From: Flavobacteriales bacterium
Lineage (GTDB): Bacteria > Bacteroidota > Bacteroidia > Flavobacteriales_D > Crocinitomicaceae
DNA length: 52,391 nucleotides
Reading direction: 5' to 3'
Assembly (NCBI GenBank): GCA_947470515.1
Contig: CANITF010000020.1
Location: 1-52,391, forward strand
Positions within the stretch are counted from its first letter, which is position 1, and each line of letters starts with the position of its first letter. The notes below the pieces were generated by a model. It made no database searches, was not told the DNA's origin, and saw only the letters and a list, made by a program, of their open reading frames with translations. A program made the translations under genes and the position numbers. This document shows, piece by piece, positions 17,860 through 25,897 of the stretch.

Positions 17860-20565
17860 ATGAAATATATACTATCAATTGTCACTTTAATTTCTTTTAC
17901 TGCCATCTCTTTTGGTCAATTGCCTACTGTTAATTTATGTTTAGGACAAGATGCAACAGTTTGCCAAGGTCAACCAGTTGTGGTAACTAATTGTGGAGGT
18001 GCAGGTGGAGGTGCAGGAGCTGCTGGAATCACATTAAATACACCGACAAATGTACCTTTAGGTGACGATAATTTTTCAGGAATTATAAATCTCGGATTTA
18101 CTTTTAATTTTTATAATTCAAATTACACGCAATGTGTAATCGGTTCTAATGGTATTGTATCTTTTAATTTATCTCAAGCTAACGGTTATTGTCCTTGGGC
18201 TTTAGGTGGAGTTGGTCCTTTACCTAGTGTTGCTTTTACTTCGGCTAGAAATGGTGCGTCTCCAATATATGCAGACATGAATCCCGGAGTAGGCGGTGCT
18301 GTCCAATATCAGACAATTGGAACTGCTCCAAATAGAATGTTTGTAGTACTTTACAAGGAAGTTCCAAACTATTCTTGTGGGGGTTGCAATTATCATTCGT
18401 TAATTTTTTATGAAACTACAAATGTCATAGAATATCATATTGGTAATAAACCACCATGTCCAAGTTGGAATGGTGGTCTAGCAATTCAAGCTACTGAAAA
18501 TACTGCAGGAACAGTAGCTCATGCTACACCAGGTAGAAATAATACGGTTTGGCCAGCCAATCAGGATGGTAAAAGATATACCCCAACGGCACCTGGTAAT
18601 ACAGCAAATTATACAATTTCAACTATACCTTATATTTTAGTAATGTCTGCGGGTGCAAATATGCAATGGCAGAATACTTTGGGTGCAACTTTCCCTTATA
18701 ATGCTGGTGTATTAAATATACCTGTTGTGCCACCTGGTACTACTGGATATTTTTTAACTGCAACAGCATGTGGAACAGGTATTGGATCAATCACAACTGA
18801 TACAACTTGGATTACACGCGTAAATTCAAGTGTAACAGCAACATCAACACCTGATATTTGTAGTTCTGGAATCGGAACAGTTACGGCGGTTCCTGGAGCA
18901 GGGACAGCACCTTTTACATTTTTATGGCCAACCTTAGGTGGTCAAACAACTCAAACTGTCACAAATGTTGCAGCAGGCACATATACTGTGCAAATGACCG
19001 ATGCAGGTGGTTGTCCTTCATCTGGTAATGTTACAGTAGGAAATACTCCAGCAGCATTTACAGGAACTACAACAATCGTATCTTGCCCTGGAGGTTCAAA
19101 TGGAACAGCAACAGCTGTTATGACTCCTCCATTAGGAACTTTGACATATCTCTGGGATGATGCACTTTCTCAAACAACTGCAACTGCGACTGGATTGACA
19201 GCAGGCGCATACACTTGCACAATTACATCATCAATTGGTTGTTCAGGAACTGTAAATGTTACGGTAACTGAAATCCCTGGAATGATAGCAGCAATCACAA
19301 ATCAAACAGATGTTACTTGTAACTCCAGTAACGATGGTATGATAGATATCAATGTTACTCAAGGGACACCAGGATATACCTATTCATGGGATAATTCTAT
19401 ATCTATTACTGATATCGCAAATGATTTATATGTTGGGGTTCATACTGTAACAGTTACTGATGCAAATGGTTGTATTGTAACCGTGTCAGGTCTGCTTGGC
19501 GAACCAACTCCTTTATCGATCATACTACTTACTCCTCCTACGCAAATATGTTCTGAAGATGATATTTTATTAAGTGTTGCTGGCTCGGGTGGATCTTCAC
19601 CATATACTTTTACTTGGACTGAAAATGGAACATTGATTGGAACTGGAACATCGATTCTTGTTGATCCAGTAACAACGAATACACAATATTGTGTTGAAAT
19701 GTCAGAAGCTTGTGGTTCACCAGTTAAAGATTCATGCACAGTGATTACCTTTCCTACGCCAATTATAGCAGGAATTCTTCCTAACAAAACAGAAGATTGT
19801 ATACCTGGTTTCTTCGAATTCACAAATACTTCAACAAATGGAGGAGAAATAGCGACAACCTATTTCGAATTTTCTGACAACAATAGTTATCTTGAAATTG
19901 GAGCAGATTCAACATCTAATACGTTCACACAACCTAATGTGTATTCGTGTAATATGACAATTACATCGATTTACGGATGTGTTTACACTGGTGTGTTTAA
20001 CAATCTTATTAATGTGAAACCATTGCCAACTGCAGATTTTACTTTCTCTAGTAACCCTGCAACAATTTTTGAAACTGGTATTCATTTGCAAGACAGGTCT
20101 TCAATAGATGTTGTAGCATGGGAATGGTTTAGTCCAGGCTCAAGTCCATCGTATAGTTTCGCGAAAAACCCATCTTTTGTTTTCCCAGAAGGTGAGATTG
20201 GTGATTATCCAATTACATTATTGGTCACTTCTGAATACGGGTGCGTTGATACAATTACATACATTATGCATATCATTCAAGATGTTATTTTCTATGCTCC
20301 TAATACGTTCACACCAGATGGCGATGAGCATAACCAATCATGGGAAATATTTGTTGAAGGAATTGATATTTACAAATTCGATTTATTTATTTTCAATAGA
20401 TGGGGAGAAACAATTTGGGAATCACATGACCCTAAAGCTAAATGGGACGGAACATACAATGGTCAAATTGTACAATCTGGAACATACGTTTGGAAAGCTA
20501 GTGCAAAAGATTCTGTCAATGATGGAAAATATGAATTCTCAGGATATATTAACGTAATACGATAA
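17860..20565 (+). CDS. T9SS type-B-sorted adhesin with SprB-type repeats
   Basis: This 901-residue secreted protein has a signal peptide (MKYILSIVTLISFTAISFGQ), a Cys- and Gly-rich N-terminal beta domain (about 40-255, with LGFTFNFYNSNYTQCVIGSNG), three or more SprB-type repeats (about 325-550; recurrent TYTVQMTDAGGC / HTVTVTDANGC endings), a further Ig-like module (about 560-640), a PKD-like module (about 725-800), and a C-terminal gliding-associated type-B sorting domain (about 810-901: APNTFTPDGDEHNQ, FNRWGE, WDGTYNG). The last domain directs export by the type IX system, usually with a PorP/SprF-type partner, none of which is adjacent. A role as a cell-surface adhesin is inference. It has its own promoter box and terminator. 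Confidence 0.9.
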   Translation: MKYILSIVTLISFTAISFGQLPTVNLCLGQDATVCQGQPVVVTNCGGAGGGAGAAGITLNTPTNVPLGDDNFSGIINLGFTFNFYNSNYTQCVIGSNGIVSFNLSQANGYCPWALGGVGPLPSVAFTSARNGASPIYADMNPGVGGAVQYQTIGTAPNRMFVVLYKEVPNYSCGGCNYHSLIFYETTNVIEYHIGNKPPCPSWNGGLAIQATENTAGTVAHATPGRNNTVWPANQDGKRYTPTAPGNTANYTISTIPYILVMSAGANMQWQNTLGATFPYNAGVLNIPVVPPGTTGYFLTATACGTGIGSITTDTTWITRVNSSVTATSTPDICSSGIGTVTAVPGAGTAPFTFLWPTLGGQTTQTVTNVAAGTYTVQMTDAGGCPSSGNVTVGNTPAAFTGTTTIVSCPGGSNGTATAVMTPPLGTLTYLWDDALSQTTATATGLTAGAYTCTITSSIGCSGTVNVTVTEIPGMIAAITNQTDVTCNSSNDGMIDINVTQGTPGYTYSWDNSISITDIANDLYVGVHTVTVTDANGCIVTVSGLLGEPTPLSIILLTPPTQICSEDDILLSVAGSGGSSPYTFTWTENGTLIGTGTSILVDPVTTNTQYCVEMSEACGSPVKDSCTVITFPTPIIAGILPNKTEDCIPGFFEFTNTSTNGGEIATTYFEFSDNNSYLEIGADSTSNTFTQPNVYSCNMTITSIYGCVYTGVFNNLINVKPLPTADFTFSSNPATIFETGIHLQDRSSIDVVAWEWFSPGSSPSYSFAKNPSFVFPEGEIGDYPITLLVTSEYGCVDTITYIMHIIQDVIFYAPNTFTPDGDEHNQSWEIFVEGIDIYKFDLFIFNRWGETIWESHDPKAKWDGTYNGQIVQSGTYVWKASAKDSVNDGKYEFSGYINVIR

Positions 20566-20587
20566 ATTAAAACCTAATACTACGCAG

Positions 20588-20611
20588 AAAGGGAGAATTT
20601 ATTCTCCCTTT
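20588..20611. terminator. Terminator of the T9SS cargo gene
   Basis: An 11-nt inverted repeat AAAGGGAGAAT/ATTCTCCCTTT (20588-20598 with 20601-20611) is followed by a T-run to 20614, directly after the stop. Confidence 0.85.
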
Positions 20612-20634
20612 TTTCATGTCATTTCGGTATCATT

Positions 20635-20665
20635 TTTGCCTATCCAAAAAAATATAGTATGTTTG
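20635..20665 (+). promoter_or_regulatory. Full -33/-7 promoter of the DUF4197 gene
   Basis: TTTG at 20635-20638, a 19-nt spacer, then TATGTTTG at 20658-20665. This is the best match in the window to the full Bacteroidota consensus TTTG-N19-TAnnTTTG. The ATG at 20682 follows 16 nt later. Confidence 0.7.
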
Positions 20666-20681
20666 ACAAAATCTAAAAATC

Positions 20682-21425
20682 ATGAAACGAATTTTTTATC
20701 CATTAACAATCGCATTAACTGTATTAATTCTTCCATCATGTGATGTATTGGAGGAAGCAGCAGCATTAGTTACAACGAATACAGAACCAACAAAACCACA
20801 ATTATCGAATGCAGATGTGATTTCTGGTTTAAAAGAAGCATTAAATGTTGGAATCAAAAATTCAGTTAATTTAACTTCAGTTACAGATGGTTTCTTAGGG
20901 AATTCTGCTATCAAACTTCCTTTTCCACAAGACGCTCTTAAAGTGAAACAAAAAGCACTTGATTGGGGTTTGACTGAGCAGGTTGCTAAATTTGAAACTA
21001 CTTTAAATAGAGCTGCAGAAGAAGCAACGAAGGAAGCACTGCCTATTTTCGCGAATGCAATCACCAATATGAGCATTAGTGATGGTTTTGCCATTTTAAA
21101 CGGCGGTGATGGGTCAGCGACAAAATTCTTGAAGGATAATACAACTGCTCAATTAGTGACAGCTTTCTCTCCAAAAGTTGAAGCAGCAATAGCAAAAGTA
21201 AAATTGACCGAATACTGGAATCCTATTATCACAAAATATAATACTGCAATGAATTTAACTGGTGGAGAAAAATTAAATCCAGACTTAACTAAATATGTCA
21301 CAGAAAGAGCAATCAGTGGACTTTATCATATGGTAGCAATCGAGGAAAATAAAATCCGAAAAGATCCGTTGGCGCGCGTTACCGATATTTTACAGAAAGT
21401 ATTTGGAAGTTTGACTTCTAATTAA
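20682..21425 (+). CDS. DUF4197 lipoprotein
   Basis: The 247-residue protein starts with a lipoprotein signal (MKRIFYPLTIALTVLILPSC; lipidated Cys about residue 20). The mature part matches the DUF4197 pattern: a helical N-terminal LKEALNVGIKNSV, then GFLGNSAIKLPFP, NRAAEEATKEALPIFANAI, GDGSATKFLK and the C-terminal GLYHMVAIEENKIRKDP. The family is widespread in Bacteroidota and Proteobacteria and has no established function. It stands alone between a strong promoter and a strong terminator, so is probably expressed independently. Confidence 0.88.
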   Translation: MKRIFYPLTIALTVLILPSCDVLEEAAALVTTNTEPTKPQLSNADVISGLKEALNVGIKNSVNLTSVTDGFLGNSAIKLPFPQDALKVKQKALDWGLTEQVAKFETTLNRAAEEATKEALPIFANAITNMSISDGFAILNGGDGSATKFLKDNTTAQLVTAFSPKVEAAIAKVKLTEYWNPIITKYNTAMNLTGGEKLNPDLTKYVTERAISGLYHMVAIEENKIRKDPLARVTDILQKVFGSLTSN

Positions 21426-21442
21426 TCTAAAATTGTATTTTT

Positions 21443-21469
21443 AAGGTGCTATGAATTTTATAGCACCTT
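21443..21469. terminator. Terminator of the DUF4197 gene
   Basis: A perfect 10-bp stem AAGGTGCTAT/ATAGCACCTT (21443-21452 with 21460-21469), 7-nt loop, then a T-run to 21473. The following gene starts only 16 nt downstream of the stem. Confidence 0.85.
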
Positions 21470-21484
21470 TTTTATTTTATATCT

Positions 21485-22348
21485 ATGCAGTTTCCTCCTT
21501 CAGAGCTCGTTCTCAATAGCAATAATCAAGTTTATCATTTGGGGTTGTCGCCTTCAACTATTTCAGATAAAATCATTTTGGTTGGTGATCAAGATCGCGT
21601 TTCTATGATTTCATCTTTTTTTGACTCCATTGAACATCAATCACAGCACCGCGAATTTGTTTGTCATACAGGAATTTACAAAGGAAAAAGAATAACTGTT
21701 ATTTCAACAGGAATTGGAACGGACAACATTGATATCACATTGAATGAACTAGATGCTTTAGTGAATATTGATTTAGAAAATCGTGAAGAAAAAAAGAATT
21801 TAAAATCATTGGATATTATTAGAATTGGCACGTGCGGTATTCTACAAGCTCAAATTCCAATTCATTCATATATCGTTTCAACGCATGCTTTTGGTTTAGA
21901 TAATATTGCTCATTTCTATGAAATATCAAATACAGATGAGGAGAAAAAACTAAAAGAGGAATTGGTTAAACATTTAGAATTTCCTGTTGGAATCGAACCG
22001 TATTTGGCTACTTCAAACCATGAATTGACTGAAAAATTAATTTCTGAAAAGACATTTCAAGGAATTACTGTTACAAGCAGTGGCTTTTATGGTCCACAAG
22101 GAAGGCAACTGAGAGTTAAAAACAGAACTGTTGGAATGAACGAAAAATTGACATCTTTCAACTTTATGGATCATTTAGTTACCAATTTTGAAATGGAAAG
22201 CTCAGCAATTTTCGCATTAGGAAAAGCTATGGGACATCGATGCGCAACCATTTGTTTAGGGGTTGCTAATAGACCAAAAATGGAATTTTCTAAAGGTTTT
22301 AATTCTGAAATGAAGGAATTGATTCTTTATGTGTTAGATCGGATCTAA
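21485..22348 (+). CDS. Nucleoside phosphorylase, uridine-phosphorylase-like
   Basis: The 287-residue protein belongs to the PNP/UDP phosphorylase superfamily, which splits nucleosides with phosphate. Visible are the phosphate loop VGDQDRVS (about residue 30), the ISTGIGTDNIDI segment, RIGTCGILQ (about 115), and the C-terminal purine/ribose-site motif FEMESSAIFALGKAMGH (about 235). The ME pair that binds ribose is intact. The exact nucleoside is not readable, though uridine-type enzymes are closest by eye. No promoter box was found in the 59 nt before it, so it may depend on read-through. It overlaps the converging gene by 4 nt. Confidence 0.87.
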   Translation: MQFPPSELVLNSNNQVYHLGLSPSTISDKIILVGDQDRVSMISSFFDSIEHQSQHREFVCHTGIYKGKRITVISTGIGTDNIDITLNELDALVNIDLENREEKKNLKSLDIIRIGTCGILQAQIPIHSYIVSTHAFGLDNIAHFYEISNTDEEKKLKEELVKHLEFPVGIEPYLATSNHELTEKLISEKTFQGITVTSSGFYGPQGRQLRVKNRTVGMNEKLTSFNFMDHLVTNFEMESSAIFALGKAMGHRCATICLGVANRPKMEFSKGFNSEMKELILYVLDRI

Positions 22349-22821
22349 ATTTTCTTTTCAGGCCTATAGATGTAATATTTGCCAGAAATAATTGTTGAAA
22401 ATTTTAAAGAACTCGTTCCAACTTTTCTTCCTGAATAACCAGTATTTTGATGAATTAAGGTTATCTCATCTTGGGTCAAAACTTTATACACTACTGCAGT
22501 ATGATGAGGCATTGCTTCAGTGAAAATTTGTTTTCCTTTTTTGTATTTTATTTTAATCTTTTCAAATTGAATGATATCGCCTGGATAAATGCATTCAGTA
22601 GCGGACAATTTTCTTCCATAAACCAATCCTCCATCCCATTTTGCATCAACTTCATCTAAAGCAAATTTCGCTAAATCCCAGCATTCTCCCGTTCCAACTT
22701 TTTTATTGATTTTAAGTCCAACTAAATTCGTTATTTCTTTGTTTAAAAGAGGAATTGTATCGCATTGAGCGAATGATGGAGCTAAAAATATTATGAAACA
22801 AATAAATAAAATACTTTTCAT
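22345..22821 (-). CDS. Secreted CHAP/NlpC-like small protein
   Basis: The 158-residue protein has a signal peptide (MKSILFICFIIFLAPSFAQ). The remainder suggests a papain-like CHAP or NlpC/P60 fold: a Cys in GTGECWDLAKFALDE (about residue 47), the loop YPGDIIQFE, and a His in MPHHTAVVYKV (about 107), the usual order and spacing of a catalytic Cys-His pair. If active it could be a cell-wall amidase or peptidase. I do not recognise a named family, so activity is inference. It is downstream of cutC on the same strand, 37 nt away. Confidence 0.6.
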   Translation of the reverse strand: MKSILFICFIIFLAPSFAQCDTIPLLNKEITNLVGLKINKKVGTGECWDLAKFALDEVDAKWDGGLVYGRKLSATECIYPGDIIQFEKIKIKYKKGKQIFTEAMPHHTAVVYKVLTQDEITLIHQNTGYSGRKVGTSSLKFSTIISGKYYIYRPEKKI

Positions 22822-22858
22822 TTCCCTTTAACGCTATATAGATGAAAAGATTACAGAT

Positions 22859-23557
22859 TTAAATTTTGGCTGCATCCAGAATTCTTTGAACTCGTGCTTT
22901 GTCCACCTTTAATACTGATTCAGAAAAAAGCGATTCTTCGTCTTGTTGAAATTTGATGGTGCCGGAAAAATGTATTGCACTTGGTCGAAGTTCTTTTGCA
23001 ATTTTATTGGCGTTAGCGGCACTAACTCCACCGCCAGTCATTATTTCTATTCTGCCAGCACTATGCGTTATCATTTGCTCTAAGATAGGCATTCCAATTT
23101 CAACATTCCGAGATAATCCAGAAGAAAGGATTCTATTTACTTTATGTTCAATAAGAATATCCATTGCTTTTTCCCATTCAATACAGTCATCAAATGCTCT
23201 ATGAAAGGTTACTTCCATTCCTTTTGCTTTTGTCATTATCTGAGATAATATGGCTTCATCAATTTCACCAGATTCAGTTAATGCACCAATCACAACACCA
23301 GCTGCTCCCATCTCCTTGCAATTGATTATTTCGCGCAGCATTACTTCTAATTCATCTTCAGAATAATTAAACCCTCCGGGCCGCGGACGAATCAAAACAT
23401 GTGTTTCAATTCCGTGTGCAATCGCATATTCAATCATTCCGTAAGATGGCGTTATTCCTCCTTGTTCAAGATTTTGACATAATTCTATTCTATCAAAATT
23501 AAATTCTTTGGCAATACTAATAGCTTCCAACGAAGCAGCACATAATTCAAATTTCAT
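22859..23557 (-). CDS. cutC: CutC family protein
   Basis: The 232-residue TIM-barrel protein carries the CutC signature: FELCAASLEAI at the N terminus, then DRIELCQNLEQGGITPSYG, HVLIRPRPGGFNYSEDE, VIGALT and TFHRAFDD. CutC was first linked to copper homeostasis, but that role is disputed and the enzymatic activity is not settled. The start is taken as the ATG at 23557, which overlaps the upstream hexosaminidase stop as TGATG; an adjacent GTG one codon earlier is possible. The coupling to a GH20 gene suggests a role in sugar or wall metabolism over copper, as inference. Confidence 0.92.
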   Translation of the reverse strand: MKFELCAASLEAISIAKEFNFDRIELCQNLEQGGITPSYGMIEYAIAHGIETHVLIRPRPGGFNYSEDELEVMLREIINCKEMGAAGVVIGALTESGEIDEAILSQIMTKAKGMEVTFHRAFDDCIEWEKAMDILIEHKVNRILSSGLSRNVEIGMPILEQMITHSAGRIEIMTGGGVSAANANKIAKELRPSAIHFSGTIKFQQDEESLFSESVLKVDKARVQRILDAAKI

Positions 23558-25845
23558 CACTTAAAAAATATCATTAGTTCATCCAAAAAAGTCCAAGGAA
23601 TATTTCCTTCACCTGGCAATCCTTGGGGAATTGCATCAAACGTGGTAATTAATACTTTTACATATCGTCCTTTGCTATTGATAGCAGTTGAAAAAGGTAG
23701 TGTTTTACCTTTTTTTGCACCATTGGAAGATAATTTCAGATCTGAATCTTTCAAATATTTCCATTTTTTTCCTTTTTTGGAAACTGAAATTCTAACGAGG
23801 TTCGGATAGTGAATCCAAGAACCCTCATCTTCTAAAAAACCTATTTCCAACGAATCAATTTTTGAATATTTCTTAAGATCAACAACAAATTCTATTTCTT
23901 GCTCTTGAAAACCTAGCCATTCATTCCCTTTCCAAGGTTTGCATCCAATAATTCCATCTACAAGCGTTGACGATCCAGAACCGCTATATTTCTCACTAGG
24001 TTTCGATTTTAATTCGATAGGTAATTCAAGTGCTGGATGAACTGTAAAATTGTAAACAGAAGGATCTGTCGTAAATTCTGAAGATACTTTTAACGAATAA
24101 TTGACAACTTTTGAACCTGTTGTTCTCTCAAAATACAAGGAATCTTTTTCACCAATTACTTGTCCCCCGCTAAAAGCTGGATGAATTTCATCTGACTTTA
24201 CAAATAAATCGAAATGATAATTAGGTTCTCCACTTTTAAAATGGATAGTAACACCTTCCAATTTTTTATTGAGTTCCATTTTAGGATAGAAAAAGGCTTT
24301 GGAAAAATTGACATCATACCGATTCATGTATTTCAACTGATAGTCAACAAACGATTTTTTAAACGCTTCAAATGGCGGTTTTGAAGTGCACCATAATACT
24401 TGTGATAAAGCCAATGCACGCGGATAAGTCATGTACTCCAACTTGTTCATATCAGGGATATATTCTGTCCATAAATTTGCTTGACCCCCTAAAACATAAT
24501 GTGCTTGTTGCTCCGTAAATCCTTTTGGTATTGGATTAAAATCATACACTTTTTCTAATGGTGTAAATCCCCCAATTGCAAGTGGCTCATTTGGATTTGA
24601 ACTTTGATAATGATCAAAATAACAATGTGATCCAGGTGTCATCACAACATAATGTTCTTGTTTTGCTGCTTCAATTCCACCTTCGAATCCTCTCCAAGAC
24701 ATAACAGCAGCATTTGGCGACAATCCACCTTCAAGAATTTCGTCCCAACCAATTAATTTTCGTCCTTTAGAGGTCAAAAACTCATCAATTTCTCGAATGA
24801 AAAAACTTTGCAGCTCATGCTCATCTTTCAAACCATTTTCACGAATTACTTTTTGACAACGTGGACATGTTTTCCAACGTGTTTTAGGTGCCTCGTCTCC
24901 ACCGATATGGATATAAGGAGAGGGGAACAATTCTAACACTTCAGCTAATATATCTTTCAGAAAATCTATACTTTCTTCTTTCGCACAAAAGACTTCATCA
25001 AAAACGCCCCACAAACCAGGCACTTCTAATTGTTTTCCAGTGCAAGAATAATAAGGATAAGCAGCTAAAGCAGCACGACTATGGCCTGGCATTTCAATTT
25101 CAGGGACGATTGTAACAAACCTATTTTGAGCATATTCTACAACATCTTTAATTTGTTCTTGGGTATAAAATCCGCCGTATTTCTCGACAGTATACGTTCT
25201 CGGTTTTGTCGTGTAATGGTCATTCACTGTACTATCTCTCCAAGCACCAATTTCAGTTAGTTTTGGGTATTTTTTTATTTCAATTCTCCAACCTTGGTCA
25301 TCGGTTAGGTGCCAATGAAACGTATTGAACTTATACATCGCCATCAAATCGATAAATCTTTTCACTTCATCAACGCTGTAAAAATGCCTACTAACGTCTA
25401 AATGCAAACCGCGCCAAACAAATTTCGGGTAATCCTGAATATAACATTGATTGAAATAATAAGTATTTTTTTCTCCTTGAATTAATTGTAATAACGAATT
25501 AACGGCATAGAAACAGCTTGCTTGAGAACTATAAGTAATCAAAATATTATCTGTGATATTAATCGTGTAATAATCAGGTGGTGTATTCACTAATTTCTTA
25601 AAAACAATTTTTTTAGCATTTAAATTAAGTACCACTTGGATACCAAATACGTTAATTAACTTATCGATGAAATATTCTTTAATTTCTTCGGGTAAATTTT
25701 CGGTATTTAATGAAATAAGATTACCGATTTGATTAATTCCTTCTTGTTCTTTATAAACAACAGGCGCAGGAATTATTGGAGATTGAGCACGTATTAGATC
25801 AAAAACAGAAATCCAAAAAAATAATACTATCAACTGTTTTCTCAT
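23557..25845 (-). CDS. Beta-N-acetylhexosaminidase, GH20
   Basis: This 762-residue exported glycosidase hydrolyses terminal N-acetylhexosamines from glycans, chitin fragments or wall material. It has a signal peptide (about 1-21), the GH20b N-terminal alpha/beta domain (about 22-145), and the catalytic barrel (about 148-500) with WRGLHLDVSRHF, WHLTDDQGWR, PEIEMPGH and the catalytic pair D317-E318 in HIGGDEAPK. Beyond the barrel come an Fn3/CHB-like beta region and a C-terminal discoidin-type (F5/8) domain (about 620-762). It heads an operon with cutC and perhaps the CHAP-like gene. Confidence 0.93.
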   Translation of the reverse strand: MRKQLIVLFFWISVFDLIRAQSPIIPAPVVYKEQEGINQIGNLISLNTENLPEEIKEYFIDKLINVFGIQVVLNLNAKKIVFKKLVNTPPDYYTINITDNILITYSSQASCFYAVNSLLQLIQGEKNTYYFNQCYIQDYPKFVWRGLHLDVSRHFYSVDEVKRFIDLMAMYKFNTFHWHLTDDQGWRIEIKKYPKLTEIGAWRDSTVNDHYTTKPRTYTVEKYGGFYTQEQIKDVVEYAQNRFVTIVPEIEMPGHSRAALAAYPYYSCTGKQLEVPGLWGVFDEVFCAKEESIDFLKDILAEVLELFPSPYIHIGGDEAPKTRWKTCPRCQKVIRENGLKDEHELQSFFIREIDEFLTSKGRKLIGWDEILEGGLSPNAAVMSWRGFEGGIEAAKQEHYVVMTPGSHCYFDHYQSSNPNEPLAIGGFTPLEKVYDFNPIPKGFTEQQAHYVLGGQANLWTEYIPDMNKLEYMTYPRALALSQVLWCTSKPPFEAFKKSFVDYQLKYMNRYDVNFSKAFFYPKMELNKKLEGVTIHFKSGEPNYHFDLFVKSDEIHPAFSGGQVIGEKDSLYFERTTGSKVVNYSLKVSSEFTTDPSVYNFTVHPALELPIELKSKPSEKYSGSGSSTLVDGIIGCKPWKGNEWLGFQEQEIEFVVDLKKYSKIDSLEIGFLEDEGSWIHYPNLVRISVSKKGKKWKYLKDSDLKLSSNGAKKGKTLPFSTAINSKGRYVKVLITTFDAIPQGLPGEGNIPWTFLDELMIFFK

Positions 25846-25897
25846 AAGTTCAAGTCATTAACTAAAATTGAATTACTAATTTTTAAATCCCAAAACA

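Noticed and set aside
19440-19823. 127-residue open frame antisense to the T9SS cargo gene
   Set aside because: Composition and position are explained by the repeat-rich coding strand; no promoter box or family resemblance.
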